64,000 nt of DNA from Saccharothrix sp. ALI-22-I (GCF_001984175.1 NZ_MTQP01000049.1:80543-144542); one strand, 5' to 3'; counted from the first letter of the stretch, positions 54,295 through 63,918 are shown. Notes: generated by a model from the sequence alone, not told the origin. Numbers and translations: made by a program.

Positions 54295-55389
54295 GTGCTC
54301 GAACTGGTCGAAGACCTGACCGCGTGGCGGCGGGAAGGACGCCGCTTCGCGGTCGCCACGGTGGTGTCGGTGAGCGGCAGCGCCCCGCGCCCGCCGGGTG
54401 CCGCGCTGGCCGTGGACGACAGGGGAGAGGTGGTGGGTACCGTCTCCGGTGGGTGCGTCGAAGGAGCGGTCTACGAGCTGTGCCGCGAGGCGCTGGCCAC
54501 CGGTGAGCCCGTGGTGCACCGGTTCGGCTGGTCCGACGACTCCGCCTTCGCCGTGGGACTGACCTGCGGCGGGGCGATCGAGGTGTTCGTCCACCCGACA
54601 CCACTGCTGCCCGACGCGGCCCACCACCTGCTCCTGGCCCGGATCGTCACCGGCCCACCGGGCACGCCCGGCCGGACGATGACCGTCCGGGACGGCGCCA
54701 CCTCGGGAACCCTCGGCGACCCCGCACTGGACGACGAGGTCACGGCCTGCCGGACGACGCAGGTCGTCCGCACGGTCGACCGACGTACCGGGGCGCCCAT
54801 CGAGGTCATGGTCGAAGTCGCCGCACCGCCGCCACGACTGCTGGTGTTCGGCGCGCTCGACTTCGCCGCCGCCCTCAGCGACGTGGGGAACCTGCTCGGC
54901 TACCGGGTCACCGTCTGCGACCCGAGACCGGTGTTCGCCACCGACCGTCGCTTCCCGTCCGCGGAGGTGGTGGTGGACTGGCCGCACCGCTACCTGGAAC
55001 GCACGGAGGTCGACGAGCGCACAGCCGTGTGCGTGCTCACCCACGACCCGAAGTTCGACATCCCCGTCCTGACCACGGCACTGCGGATGCCGTTGGCCTA
55101 CGTGGGCGCGATGGGATCGCGCCGCACCCACCGCGAACGCACCCGCCTGCTGGTGGAAGCCGGCGTGACCCAGGCCCAACTCGCCCGCCTGCGATCACCG
55201 CTCGGGCTCGACCTGGGCGCACGCACCCCCGAGGAGACCGCCCTGTCCATCGCCGCCGAAATCGTCGCCCACCGCCACCAGGCGACGGGCCTCCCGCTGA
55301 CCGACCTCACCGGCCCCATCCACGCCTGCGTCCCGCCGGCCGCGCCGACCACCGCCCTCGTGCAGTCCTTCCCGAGCATGACATGTTGA
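54295..55389 (+). CDS. XdhC/CoxF-family Mo-cofactor maturation protein
   Basis: A 364-residue protein from GTG 54295 (GAGGAGG upstream). The N-terminal XdhC domain has VVSVSGSAPRPPGAALAV and VSGGCVEGAVYE with the conserved Cys. The C-terminal Rossmann domain has RLLVFGALDFAAALSDVGN and LAYVGAMGSRRTHRER. Such proteins bind and sulfurate or insert the cofactor into the apoenzyme, as PaoD does for PaoC. Last gene of the four-gene operon. Confidence 0.9.
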   Translation: MLELVEDLTAWRREGRRFAVATVVSVSGSAPRPPGAALAVDDRGEVVGTVSGGCVEGAVYELCREALATGEPVVHRFGWSDDSAFAVGLTCGGAIEVFVHPTPLLPDAAHHLLLARIVTGPPGTPGRTMTVRDGATSGTLGDPALDDEVTACRTTQVVRTVDRRTGAPIEVMVEVAAPPPRLLVFGALDFAAALSDVGNLLGYRVTVCDPRPVFATDRRFPSAEVVVDWPHRYLERTEVDERTAVCVLTHDPKFDIPVLTTALRMPLAYVGAMGSRRTHRERTRLLVEAGVTQAQLARLRSPLGLDLGARTPEETALSIAAEIVAHRHQATGLPLTDLTGPIHACVPPAAPTTALVQSFPSMTC

Positions 55390-55585
55390 TCTTCTGCCGT
55401 TTTTCGCAGCTGCCCCGCGACGGCCGAAGTCGCCCCAACGCACCAGCCCGACACGCCTACGTCCAGCCGTAAGCCCGATGGTCCGCAAGGCCACCCGACT
55501 CGACGAGCCACTGCGGCACACCGTGTTCGTGCCCAGCGACCGGCAGATGATCGTGGTCGCGTGCGTAGTTCGTAGACTGCGCGCC

Positions 55586-56032
55586 GTGGATGACGTCGAG
55601 CTCGGCTCGGCGACCTGTCCGTCCGGGCACCTCGTGCTGGTGGATGGCGGGTACCTGGGGTTGTGGTCCGGGGACCGCTCCCCGGACGAGGTCGGGGGAC
55701 CCGGTGGTGTCGCGGCGGTCGACTTCGAGGTCGTCGGTCCCGACGCCGACACCGCGGCGCGGTCCTTCGACCACCAGTCCGGCCGCAGGCTGTACGACAT
55801 CCCCGAGCACGCGGCGGAACAGTTCACCGCGAAGTTCGACGAGCACTGCCGTGCGCACGGTTTCAGTGCTTTGCTGCACCGGTTCTCCCATCGGGTCCCG
55901 CACCGTGAGCGGGTACGGCACGCGATCGAGGCGGGCGACTCGGACTTCCTGATCGCCGGTGTGCCGGTCGTCCCGGTCGGCGGCGTGCCGACCGACCGGA
56001 CGCTGCGGGTCGTGGCCACGCACGGGCAGTAG
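55586..56032 (+). pseudogene. Hypothetical protein with in-frame stop, 3' end cut by IS3 remnant
   Basis: The frame from GTG 55586 reads VDDVELGSATCPSGHLVLVD and FDEHCRAHGFSALLHRFSHR. It stops at TAG 56030-56032, directly after VVATHGQ. In the same frame the sequence beyond the stop continues convincingly: GWARIRIELGDGAVADRRPL then AVDHARFAFADADALG, up to about 56150 where transposase sequence begins. So an ancestral gene of about 190 or more residues has been broken by a nonsense mutation and a 3' truncation. The family is not recognised. A longer N-terminus from 55478 is possible. Confidence 0.5.
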
Positions 56033-56149
56033 GGATGGGCCCGCATCCGGATCGAGCTCGGCGACGGGGCGGTGGCAGATCGGCGCCCGCTCACGAGGAT
56101 CGCGGTCGACCACGCCCGGTTCGCCTTCGCCGACGCGGACGCGCTCGGG

Positions 56150-56600
56150 CCTGGGCGACCAGGTCGGTGCGCAGGTGGTCGACGGTGGCCCAGCCGATCA
56201 CCCGGCGTGAGGCGATGTCGATCACGGTGGCCAGGTAGAGCCACCCCTCCCAGGTGTGGATATAGGTGATGTCACCGCCCACCGGGTGTCGACCTCCGTT
56301 GCGGCGCAGGAGAAATCGCGTCGGATCAGATCTGGTGCAGTGGTCGCCGCCGGGTCGGGGACGGTGGTGGTGCGCCACCGTTTCGGGGCACGGCAGGCGC
56401 GCCCCGCCTGCCGCAACAGTCGGGCCACGCGTTTGCAGGAATGCCGGTGGCCGCGGGTCCGGAGTTCGGCGTGCACCCTCGGTGCTCCGTAGGTGCCCCG
56501 CGATTCGTCGTGGATGGCGACGATCTGTTCGGCCAAGTCCGCGTCCTGTCGTCGACGGGCGGAGGGGCCGGGATGCCATAGGAGTTCCCTATGGCACCTG
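56150..56600 (-). pseudogene. IS3-family OrfB transposase fragment, frameshifted
   Basis: One minus-strand frame reads ESRGTYGAPRVHAELRTRGH, RLLRQAGRACRAPKRWRTTT and DLIRRDFS. After a shift near 56300 another gives GDITYIHTWEGWLYLATVID then RRVIGWATVDHLRTDLV. Both are typical of the IS3 OrfB integrase core. N-terminus and tail are lost. Confidence 0.78.
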
Positions 56601-56754
56601 CTCACATTTCGTCTTTGCCTCTCGTTCTTTTCCGGACGTACAGTGAAACAGCTCGATGAGGTGCTCACCGCGATTTCTCCGAAGATTCGCGCTCTGCGCA
56701 CGTCGATCCTTCTTCCATCGAGCGGACGAACACGCAATCGAGAGGACCGGTGGA

Positions 56755-57543
56755 ATGACCACGATCGAAAACGGATCGGAAACGCGAGAACTCGCGGGAA
56801 AGCGGGCCCTGGTCACGGGTGGTACTCGCGGAATCGGAGCGGCCGTCGTGCGCCAGTTCCTGGACGCGGGCGCCGAGGTGCTCACGACCGCCAGGTCGGC
56901 GACGAGCACGGTGCCGGAGGGGGCCACCTTCGTGGAAGCCGACGTGCGGACACGGGATGGAGCGGAGGCGCTCGCCGCGGCCGCGCAGGAGATGCTCGGT
57001 GGGGTGGACATCCTGGTCCACAACGCGGGTGGGGCGCGACCGCACGAAGGCGTCTCGGCCATCCCCGACGAGGAGTGGCAGCACGCGCTGGACTTGAACT
57101 TCCTGTCGTCGGTGCGGTTGGACTCGCTGCTGGTACCGGGGATGCGGGAACGGAGTTCGGGCGCGATCGTGCACGTCTCCTCGTCCGCGGTCCTCACCCC
57201 GGTAGGACCGTTCCTGCATTACACCACGGCGAAAGCGGCGCTGGAGAACTACAGCCGGGGCCTAGCCATGGAGCTGGCCCCGTTCGGAGTCCGGGTCAAC
57301 ACCGTGGCTCCCGGCAGAGTCGCCACACCTGGCGGCGAAGCAACGCGGAAGCAGTGGGCGGAGGTATCCGCGCGCACGGGGGCGGCGCCGGCAGCGACCA
57401 ATGTCGACGACACCCCGCCGCTGGGGCGCGAGGGTCAGCCCGACGACATCGCCCACGCGGTGTTGTTCTTCGTGTCTGGCCGGGCCGGCTGGCTGACCGG
57501 GAGGAATCTCATCGTGGACGGCGGCGAATTCCCCATGGGCTGA
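56755..57543 (+). CDS. SDR family oxidoreductase
   Basis: A 262-residue short-chain dehydrogenase. ATG 56755 has AGAGGA upstream. Cofactor motif VTGGTRGIGAAV, structural motif HNAGG, catalytic Tyr156 and Lys160 (HYTTAKAALENY). The C-terminal LTGRNLIVDGGEFPMG is typical of enoyl/ketoacyl-reductase-like SDRs. It begins 150 bp after IS3 debris and is followed by two more oxidoreductases on the same strand. Substrate unknown. Confidence 0.86.
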   Translation: MTTIENGSETRELAGKRALVTGGTRGIGAAVVRQFLDAGAEVLTTARSATSTVPEGATFVEADVRTRDGAEALAAAAQEMLGGVDILVHNAGGARPHEGVSAIPDEEWQHALDLNFLSSVRLDSLLVPGMRERSSGAIVHVSSSAVLTPVGPFLHYTTAKAALENYSRGLAMELAPFGVRVNTVAPGRVATPGGEATRKQWAEVSARTGAAPAATNVDDTPPLGREGQPDDIAHAVLFFVSGRAGWLTGRNLIVDGGEFPMG

Positions 57544-57641
57544 CGCCGCCGGTGTTCCAGGACGCCGGCCTCGACAAAAGCATTCATGACTTGCGCCGGG
57601 ACGCATCACCGAGTTTGAGAGAAAGAACGAAGGAATCCTGA

Positions 57642-58385
57642 ATGGGTAAGTACAGCGACAAGAATATAGTGATCACGGGTGGCGGCAGCGGCATGGGGTT
57701 CGCGTTGGCGAAGCTGCTGGTGGACGGCGGAGCCCGCGTGGTGATCACCGGTCGTTCGCAGGCCACGCTCGACGCCGCGCGGGAGCGGCTCGGCAAGAAC
57801 GCGGTGGCAGTCCGAGGTGATGTGGCTTCACTGTCCGACCTGGATGATCTGGCCGACCGCGTGAAGGGCGAGCTCGGCACGATCGAGGCCCTGTTCGTCA
57901 ACGCCGGCATCGCACGCACCACGCTCTTCGAGTCGACGACCGAGGAGGTGTACGACGAGCTGTTCGCGATCAACGTCAAGGGCGCCTACTTCACTGTGCA
58001 GAAGCTCGCCCCGCTGCTGAGCACGGGCGCCGGCATCGTCCTGACCACCTCGGCCGCGAACGTCATCGGCATGCCGGACACCAGTATCTATGCGGCCGGC
58101 AAAGCCGCGCTGCGCTCGATGGCCCGCAGCCTCTCCCGCGAGCTGCTTCCGCGCGGAATCCGAGTCAACGCGGTCAGCCCCGGTCCCATCGACACGGGGA
58201 TTCTGGAGAAGGCGATGACCGAAGAGGCCGCCGAGCAGTTCAAGGCGCAGGTGGTCGCGGACAATCCCATGCAGCGTTTCGGCACCCTCGACGAGTTCGC
58301 CAGGGCGGCCGCATTCCTCGCCTTCGATGCCACCTACACCACCGGCGCCGAGTTCGCCTTGGACGGAGGCCGTACCCAGCTCTGA
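57642..58385 (+). CDS. SDR family oxidoreductase
   Basis: A 247-residue short-chain dehydrogenase with ITGGGSGMGFALA, VNAGIAR and catalytic Tyr150 and Lys154 (IYAAGKAALRS). It ends with TTGAEFALDGGRTQL. Length and motifs are those of the common glucose/3-oxoacyl-reductase-like group. It lies 98 bp after the preceding SDR and 62 bp before the medium-chain reductase; a single transcript is plausible. Confidence 0.86.
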   Translation: MGKYSDKNIVITGGGSGMGFALAKLLVDGGARVVITGRSQATLDAARERLGKNAVAVRGDVASLSDLDDLADRVKGELGTIEALFVNAGIARTTLFESTTEEVYDELFAINVKGAYFTVQKLAPLLSTGAGIVLTTSAANVIGMPDTSIYAAGKAALRSMARSLSRELLPRGIRVNAVSPGPIDTGILEKAMTEEAAEQFKAQVVADNPMQRFGTLDEFARAAAFLAFDATYTTGAEFALDGGRTQL

Positions 58386-58447
58386 GCTGGTCCTACCGTT
58401 CCGCCACGGGCTCGGGCCCGGCTACGACCGACCAAGAGGCTCTCATC

Positions 58448-59467
58448 ATGACCGTCCAGGGATCATCCGCCGTCGTCCTGCGTGCGCATCGTACGGATCT
58501 GGCCCAGCCGCCCAGCTCGGTGCTGGAGGTGGTCACGCTCCCTCCGCAGGAGCCAGCCGCCGGCCAGGTTCGGGTGCGGAACCTGTTCCAGCAGGTGATC
58601 GCGGCCAACGGCGACCTGATGTTCGAAACCACCCAGATCCCGGTACCCGTCTTCCGGGTCGGCGAGCCGATCTACGGCAGCGCGATCGGCAGGGTCGTCG
58701 AGTCACGCGCCGACGATCTGCCGGTAGGAACCGTCGTGCTGCACATGTCGGGCTGGCGCGAGGAGAGCATCCTGGGGCCGGGCGAGGCGTTCCCCGTGCC
58801 CGACGGCGTCTTCCCCGGTCCCGAGCACCTGCTCAACCAGGGCGTGCCCGCCTACCACGGCATCGTCGACATCGCCGCCGTCGGCGACGGTGACGTCGTC
58901 CTCGTCAGCGGAGCCGCCGGCGGCGTCGGGTCGATGGCCGCGCAGATCGCGAAGGCACGTGGCGCCGCGTACGTCATCGGCATCGCCGGCGGACCCGAGA
59001 AGGCCCGCTACCTCGTCGACGAGCTCGGCCTCGATGCCGCCATCGACCACCACAACGACGACCTCGACGACCGGCTCACCCAGCTCGCCCCCGACGGCAT
59101 CACCGCCTTCTTCGACACCACCGGCGGCCCTCAGTTCGAAGCAGCACTCCGGCACGCGGCGTTCGGCGCCCGCTTCGCGCTGTGCGGCACCCTCGCCGGA
59201 CAGGTCACCGGCGGCGACGGCGGACATCCCCGCCTCGACATCATGACCGCGATCGCCCACGAGGTGCAGATCCGCCCCTTCACCACCAAGCACACCCCCG
59301 ACCAGATCCAGGCCTGGAACACCCACTACGCCCAGTGGTACGCCGAAGGCCGGATCAGGTTCGCGCACACGCTCCTCGAAGGCAGCCTCCAGCGCGCCAT
59401 CACCGCCCAGGACGAGCTCCTCGCCGGCGTACATCGCGGCAACGTCATCGTGAGGCTCGCCAGGTAG
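58448..59467 (+). CDS. Zinc-free medium-chain reductase (CurA/prostaglandin-reductase-like)
   Basis: A 339-residue NADP-dependent oxidoreductase of the MDR superfamily. The nucleotide motif is VLVSGAAGGVGSMAAQIAKA. The N-terminal GroES-like domain has LPPQEPAAGQVRVRN and lacks the zinc ligands of alcohol dehydrogenases. The region FDTTGGPQFEAALRHA is conserved in the leukotriene B4 12-dehydrogenase group. It would reduce the double bond of an enone. The stop codon lies in the loop of a 19-bp hairpin. Confidence 0.87.
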   Translation: MTVQGSSAVVLRAHRTDLAQPPSSVLEVVTLPPQEPAAGQVRVRNLFQQVIAANGDLMFETTQIPVPVFRVGEPIYGSAIGRVVESRADDLPVGTVVLHMSGWREESILGPGEAFPVPDGVFPGPEHLLNQGVPAYHGIVDIAAVGDGDVVLVSGAAGGVGSMAAQIAKARGAAYVIGIAGGPEKARYLVDELGLDAAIDHHNDDLDDRLTQLAPDGITAFFDTTGGPQFEAALRHAAFGARFALCGTLAGQVTGGDGGHPRLDIMTAIAHEVQIRPFTTKHTPDQIQAWNTHYAQWYAEGRIRFAHTLLEGSLQRAITAQDELLAGVHRGNVIVRLAR

Positions 59468-59485
59468 GCGAGCCTCACGATGACG
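59443..59485. terminator. Terminator overlapping the MDR stop codon
   Basis: A 19-bp perfect stem (59443-59461 with 59467-59485) closes a 5-nt loop containing most of the TAG stop codon. It lies between convergent genes and may serve both directions. Confidence 0.75.
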
Positions 59486-59540
59486 CAGCGACGGTGGTTC
59501 CGTAGCGCTCTAGGTTCCGCCTCCAGCTCGGTGCGGCGGC

Positions 59541-60437
59541 TCAGGACACCCGTGAGAAGGAGGCGGTCTTGTGCCAGGTCTCTTGGCGCAGGAGTTCGAG
59601 CAGGGCCGTCTCCGCCGGGCCCGCACTGTGCCGGAGCACTGCGATGACGGGCTGGGATACGACCGGGAACACCGGGCGGGTGAGGTGTTCGTGATCGTGG
59701 GGCACCGCGGCGGCCGGGACGAGCGTCACCCCCAGCCCGTGGGCGGCCCAGCGCACGGCCGTCGCTGTCTGGGACACGCGGGCGGCCGTGGTCGGGGTCA
59801 GTTCGTTGTTTCGCAGCACATTCAGCAGCACGCCGTCGAGCGCGCTTTCGCGGTCAAACCGCACCCACGGCTCCCCATCCAGTTCGCGCAGCTCGACCCG
59901 GTCCGCGGCGAGCAGCCGGTGCCCGTCGCCCAGCACCACGACGAACTCCTCTTCGCCGAGGTGGTGGGCGTCGGCGGGGGACCGCTCGCACGCCGCCATG
60001 AAGGCGAGATCCAGCACGCCCCGGCGGCACAGCCGCTCCAGCTCGGCGGAGCTCGGCTCCTCGAAGACGGTGACCTCCAACCGCGGGAAGCGGCGGCGCA
60101 GCGCGCCCAGCGCTCTCGGCAGTTGCCGCGTGCCCAGTCCCATCTGCGCCGCGACCAGCAGCTCGCCCACCAGCTCGTCGGCACCGGCGCGCGCCGTCGC
60201 CCTCGCCCGCCGCGACGCGCTCACCGCGACCTCCGCCTCCCGCAGGAACGCGCGGCCGACCACGGTGGGCACCAGTCCGGTCGGCGTGCGGGCGAACAGT
60301 GTCACGCCGAGTTCCCGCTCCAGACTGCGGATCTGCTGGGACACCGACGGTTGAGCGACGTGCAGCAACTCCGCCGCCGCCGTCACCGAGCCCTGCTCGG
60401 CAACGGCAAGGGCGTACTCGTACTGACGAAGGCTCAT
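59541..60437 (-). CDS. LysR-family transcriptional regulator
   Basis: A 298-residue regulator starting MSLRQYEYALAVAEQGSVTA. The helix-turn-helix continues AAELLHVAQPSVSQQIRSLE. The effector domain has GELLVAAQMGLGTRQLPRAL and DLAFMAACERSPADAHH. It is of the CynR/YbdO-like length. It converges on the MDR gene, and the oxidoreductase cluster may be its target, although the intervening terminator and opposite direction leave this open. Confidence 0.9.
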   Translation of the reverse strand: MSLRQYEYALAVAEQGSVTAAAELLHVAQPSVSQQIRSLERELGVTLFARTPTGLVPTVVGRAFLREAEVAVSASRRARATARAGADELVGELLVAAQMGLGTRQLPRALGALRRRFPRLEVTVFEEPSSAELERLCRRGVLDLAFMAACERSPADAHHLGEEEFVVVLGDGHRLLAADRVELRELDGEPWVRFDRESALDGVLLNVLRNNELTPTTAARVSQTATAVRWAAHGLGVTLVPAAAVPHDHEHLTRPVFPVVSQPVIAVLRHSAGPAETALLELLRQETWHKTASFSRVS

Positions 60438-60557
60438 CGGCTCCTGTCCCCTCCCTGCGGTAGACCGCGGTCCACCCCGTTGTCATCGCTGTTACAACAC
60501 GGGAAGGCGGCGCGTTACTCCATGTCAGATTGCTGTTACGGGTGGGCTGGGCTGGGG

Positions 60558-60770
60558 TCAGCCGGGATATTGCCGTGCCGTGGCGGGTTCCGGGTGGTCC
60601 GCTGTGCGCGGTGCCGATCCGTAGAGGGCGTGGTCGACCAGGCGCGTGGCGATCGACTCGTCGAAGGGCACCTTGAGTACGAGTAGCCGGTGGTAGCAGG
60701 CGCCCCACAGCTGATCCACGATGACGTCGAGGTCGGCGTCCTCGCGCAGCTGACCTTGCCGCGCCTTGGT
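60558..60770 (-). pseudogene. TetR-family regulator, C-terminal remnant
   Basis: The minus strand reads QLREDADLDVIVDQLWGACY, then HRLLVLKVPFDESIATRLVD and HALYGSAPRT. This is the last 70 residues of a TetR ligand domain. The DNA-binding half is missing. Positions 60771-61020 hold nothing recognisable. Confidence 0.6.
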
Positions 60771-61020
60771 GCGGCGTCACGCGCCGCTGGAGTTGCTACC
60801 TGCGTTGGCCCGTGTAGGCGCACACCACTATCGGACCGGCGTTATGTCAACAGACCCCCGCATCCAGTGTGGACAGTCAGCGCGATGTCGGCAGCCCGTG
60901 CCACGAGACTGAACCGTGTCGACCGCCGACAGCGCACGCAGAACTGCACCGGCGACGTCGACCTGCGATTCCGAACGCGGCCGGCGGGGACGCTCGTGGC
61001 GTGGGCGTGGGACTCTCGGG

Positions 61021-61830
61021 CTAGGAGAGGGCGCGGAAGGTCATCGGGCGGGTCGAAATCGGCTTGTACTGCTCGGTCACGTTCTCGTTCGCGCCCCACC
61101 AGTGCCCGGTCGGGACGTCGTCGGTCCCGGTGCTGATGAAGATCCAGCCCCGGCCGACGCCGCTGTACTCGGTGGTGCCCACCGCGCGGGTGTCCGGGAA
61201 CAGCAGGTACGGCGACGAGGGGTTGGTGCTGGCGACGCCGTGGGGGTTGCTGGTGCTGTCGATCACCGGCACGGCCCACTCGCGGGTCGAGGTGTTGTTG
61301 TCGCGGTTGTACAGCCGCGGTGTGCCGCCGACGACGAGCATGTGCCCGGTCGCGTCGCCGGTGCCGTCCCCGGCGTCGTTGTACTTGATCGCGATGACGT
61401 CGCCCTGCGTCAGGCTGGGGACCGTCGTCTTGGACGTGAAGTGTTCCGCGCCGGTCTGGAATCCGTCGTAGTACTGGGCCGAGGTGGGGCTGATGCTCCC
61501 GAACTCGTCGTCGAGGTAGCTGTCGGTGGCCCAGGAGAAGGTGTGCTTGAGGGCCTGGGTGAGCAGCGGCGCGCACTTGGACTTGTTCTCGTAGGTGGTG
61601 GGGCTGCCGGGCGTGCCCCACACGACGCTCGTGGCTACGTCCGAGTGCCCCTTCGCGCCGGGGTAGAAGTTGTAGGTGTCCTGGCCGGGCCACGGCAGGG
61701 AGTTGAGGTTGTCGGCGAGCTCGGCCAACTCGTCGTAGAGCGTGGCCGAACTCGCCTGTGCGGGGGTGACTGCCGCCAGTGCGGCGGCCAGTGCGGCGGC
61801 GCAGGCGACCAGGGCGCGACGGACGGGCAT
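61021..61830 (-). CDS. Secreted protein, possible papain-fold (NlpC/CHAP-like) hydrolase
   Basis: A 269-residue exported protein. ATG 61830 (AGAGGA upstream) gives a clear signal peptide (MPVRRALVACAAALAAALAA, cut near AQASS); longer in-frame starts do not. Mature segments include NKSKCAPLLTQALKHTFSWA, DVIAIKYNDAG, TGHMLVVGG and WAVPVIDSTSNPHG. The order Cys, then His before a hydrophobic strand, then Asp/Asn-like VIDST resembles papain-like cysteine hydrolases. I cannot name the family with certainty. It lies 194 bp before a tannase-like gene's tail on the same strand but no operon is evident (281-bp gap). Confidence 0.6.
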   Translation of the reverse strand: MPVRRALVACAAALAAALAAVTPAQASSATLYDELAELADNLNSLPWPGQDTYNFYPGAKGHSDVATSVVWGTPGSPTTYENKSKCAPLLTQALKHTFSWATDSYLDDEFGSISPTSAQYYDGFQTGAEHFTSKTTVPSLTQGDVIAIKYNDAGDGTGDATGHMLVVGGTPRLYNRDNNTSTREWAVPVIDSTSNPHGVASTNPSSPYLLFPDTRAVGTTEYSGVGRGWIFISTGTDDVPTGHWWGANENVTEQYKPISTRPMTFRALS

Positions 61831-62111
61831 CGGGACGTCCTCTCGGCGGGTGGGATCGACTTCTCTCGAAGAGAGGATCTCGCCGACGAACCGCAGATAC
61901 CCGGCCCGTGCGTGGTCGTGGTCACGGTAACGCTCCCGCCCCGGAGCACCGCCCACCCGTTGGGGGAGCTCTACATCCGCCGACTGCGTCACGATCGCCT
62001 GCTGCGGCAACAGGTTGCCGGCGGTGAACAGCATCAGCAGCACCAATCTGCACACCGTGCCGCCCGGACACCGGGCGACAACTCGTCGAACTGCCCGGGT
62101 CGGCGACGGGG

Positions 62112-63734
62112 TCAGGGCGCGACCGGGCCGGGCTTGCGGTGCAGGTAGGAGCCGATCCAGTCGACCGCGTCACGGGTCGGGCGGGTCGGTGGGGCGGGCC
62201 GGAAGTTCGCCGCGTCGTCGATGCTGCCGGTGCCGTCGTAGCGAGTGGTCAGCGGGTACGGGAACACCGGTCGGGTGCGCACCACCTTGCCGGCGGCGTC
62301 CCGCCCGGCGGCGATGATCCGGTCGGGGGCGGTCCCGTGCTCGACCCACGCCGGCAGCGCGTGCACCGGGTCGAACTCGGTCAGCTTGGTACCACCGACG
62401 CAGTGCTGGAGGCCGGGCACCATGAACACCCGCGCCCAGCGGCGGATGTCCCCGTCGTCGTGCCGCGCCGGCCGTTCGTAGTAGTCGAGCAGGCCGCGCG
62501 GCGGGATGCCCTGGTCGCTCCAGCCTTGCCAGAGGATCAGCTTGCCGCCCGCGCGGCGGAATTCGCCCAGGTCGAGGCTCATCGCGTTGCCGCGGGCGCC
62601 TTCCACGCCCAGCCGGGCGAACTCGCGGGTGGTGAACTCGACGTCGGCCAACGACGAGTGCGGCGTGCCCATCGGGTAGCCCACGTGCCTGAGGTAGTTG
62701 TCCGCGAGCAGCGCGGCCAGCGAGGCGTCGCCGAACTCGGGGACGGGGATGACCCAGCCGGCCCAGGCCAGTTCCGAGCCGCGTTCCTGTCCGGCCGGGT
62801 AGAGCCTGTTGCCGTGCGCGTCGGTGGGTCCGGCGTACAGCCGGCGGACCGCGTCGACCTGGGCCGGGGTGAGGCACGTCGGTCGGTCGACGCCGGGTGG
62901 GCAGCGCAGCGCGTCCGGGTCGTAGGCGCACCGGCGCGGGTCGTCGATCTGGCCGTCCACCAGGCCGTCGACGTGGTCGCAGTGCCTCATCACCGCGTCG
63001 TGCAGGGCGGGCAGCCGGTCGGCGGTGAGCACCGGGCGGCCGTCCGCACCGGTGTTGGCGCGGGCCAACCACGCCTGGTAGAGCATCAGCGGGGACATGT
63101 AGTGGACGGGCGCGCCGGCGACGATCCCGTCGAAGTCGTACGGGTAGCGCTGGGCCAGCAGCAGCGCTTCCCTGCCGCCGTTGGAGCAGCCGCCGAAGTA
63201 CGAGAACGACGGCGGGTCGCCGTAGAAGTCCTCGATGATCCGCTTGGCGGCCATCGACACCACGTGCGGCGCGCGGAACAGCAGGTCGTCGCGCGCGGCC
63301 TGATCGTCGGCCGCCCAGGCGCCGTCCACGGAGGGCACCGGTCCGCGGCCGACGTGCCCGTCGTCGGTGGCGGCGACCGCGACCCCGCCGATCTCCGCGC
63401 CGCAGTCCGGGAACGCGGGCGTCGCCAGCTCGCCGCAGAGCCCGCCGCAGCCGTACTGCAGGTAGCGGCCGGTATAGGTGGTGGTCGGCAGCTTCAGCTG
63501 GAAACGCACCTGCGGCTCGACGTACCCGAGCACGGCGCAGTGCGCGGCCTCGACGCCCGCGGGCACCGGCTCCGCCCGCGTCACGTGCGCGCGGGTGCCG
63601 GGCAACGCGAAGTCGCGGACCAGGTCCGCGCACGCGGCCACGGGCCGGATCGTGCCGCCCCGAGCGGCCGACGCGACGGCGCCGGAAACGAGCAGGGAGG
63701 CCAGTAAGCCGACGACCACGAGCAAGCGGGTCAC
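62112..63734 (-). CDS. Secreted tannase/feruloyl esterase family protein
   Basis: A 540-residue exported esterase. GTG 63734 (GAGG five bases upstream) starts a signal peptide (VTRLLVVVGLLASLLVSGAV). The nucleophile is Ser184 in GGCSNGGREAL with its neighbouring Cys183; a charge-relay Asp lies in WQGWSDQGIPP and a His in GLQHCVGG, whose Cys likely forms the family's disulfide with Cys183. A metal-binding lid region contains Cys-rich stretches (RRCAYDPDALRCPP). It would cleave ferulic or gallic esters of plant polymers, fitting the arabinan/xylan enzymes elsewhere in the window. Confidence 0.9.
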   Translation of the reverse strand: MTRLLVVVGLLASLLVSGAVASAARGGTIRPVAACADLVRDFALPGTRAHVTRAEPVPAGVEAAHCAVLGYVEPQVRFQLKLPTTTYTGRYLQYGCGGLCGELATPAFPDCGAEIGGVAVAATDDGHVGRGPVPSVDGAWAADDQAARDDLLFRAPHVVSMAAKRIIEDFYGDPPSFSYFGGCSNGGREALLLAQRYPYDFDGIVAGAPVHYMSPLMLYQAWLARANTGADGRPVLTADRLPALHDAVMRHCDHVDGLVDGQIDDPRRCAYDPDALRCPPGVDRPTCLTPAQVDAVRRLYAGPTDAHGNRLYPAGQERGSELAWAGWVIPVPEFGDASLAALLADNYLRHVGYPMGTPHSSLADVEFTTREFARLGVEGARGNAMSLDLGEFRRAGGKLILWQGWSDQGIPPRGLLDYYERPARHDDGDIRRWARVFMVPGLQHCVGGTKLTEFDPVHALPAWVEHGTAPDRIIAAGRDAAGKVVRTRPVFPYPLTTRYDGTGSIDDAANFRPAPPTRPTRDAVDWIGSYLHRKPGPVAP

Positions 63735-63918
63735 GCGCACCTCACTCTCGTTAGCCTGCAACCCGATTCGACGGTAAACCCCGCCTGGCGGTGCCCGACA
63801 GGGGTTCAGGGTCCGAACGCTCGGATCACCGCAGCCACGTCCTCGGCCATCCACCTGCCCCCGGATCGGCTCAGGTGCTTGGGCCGTGCGCCTTTCGGCT
63901 CGGGTGCCGACCGAACGA

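Noticed and set aside
52666..55389. A 907-aa frame suggesting a long XdhC fusion
   Set aside because: The N-terminal half is out-of-frame translation of the Mo-subunit; GAGGAGG before GTG 54295 marks the true start.
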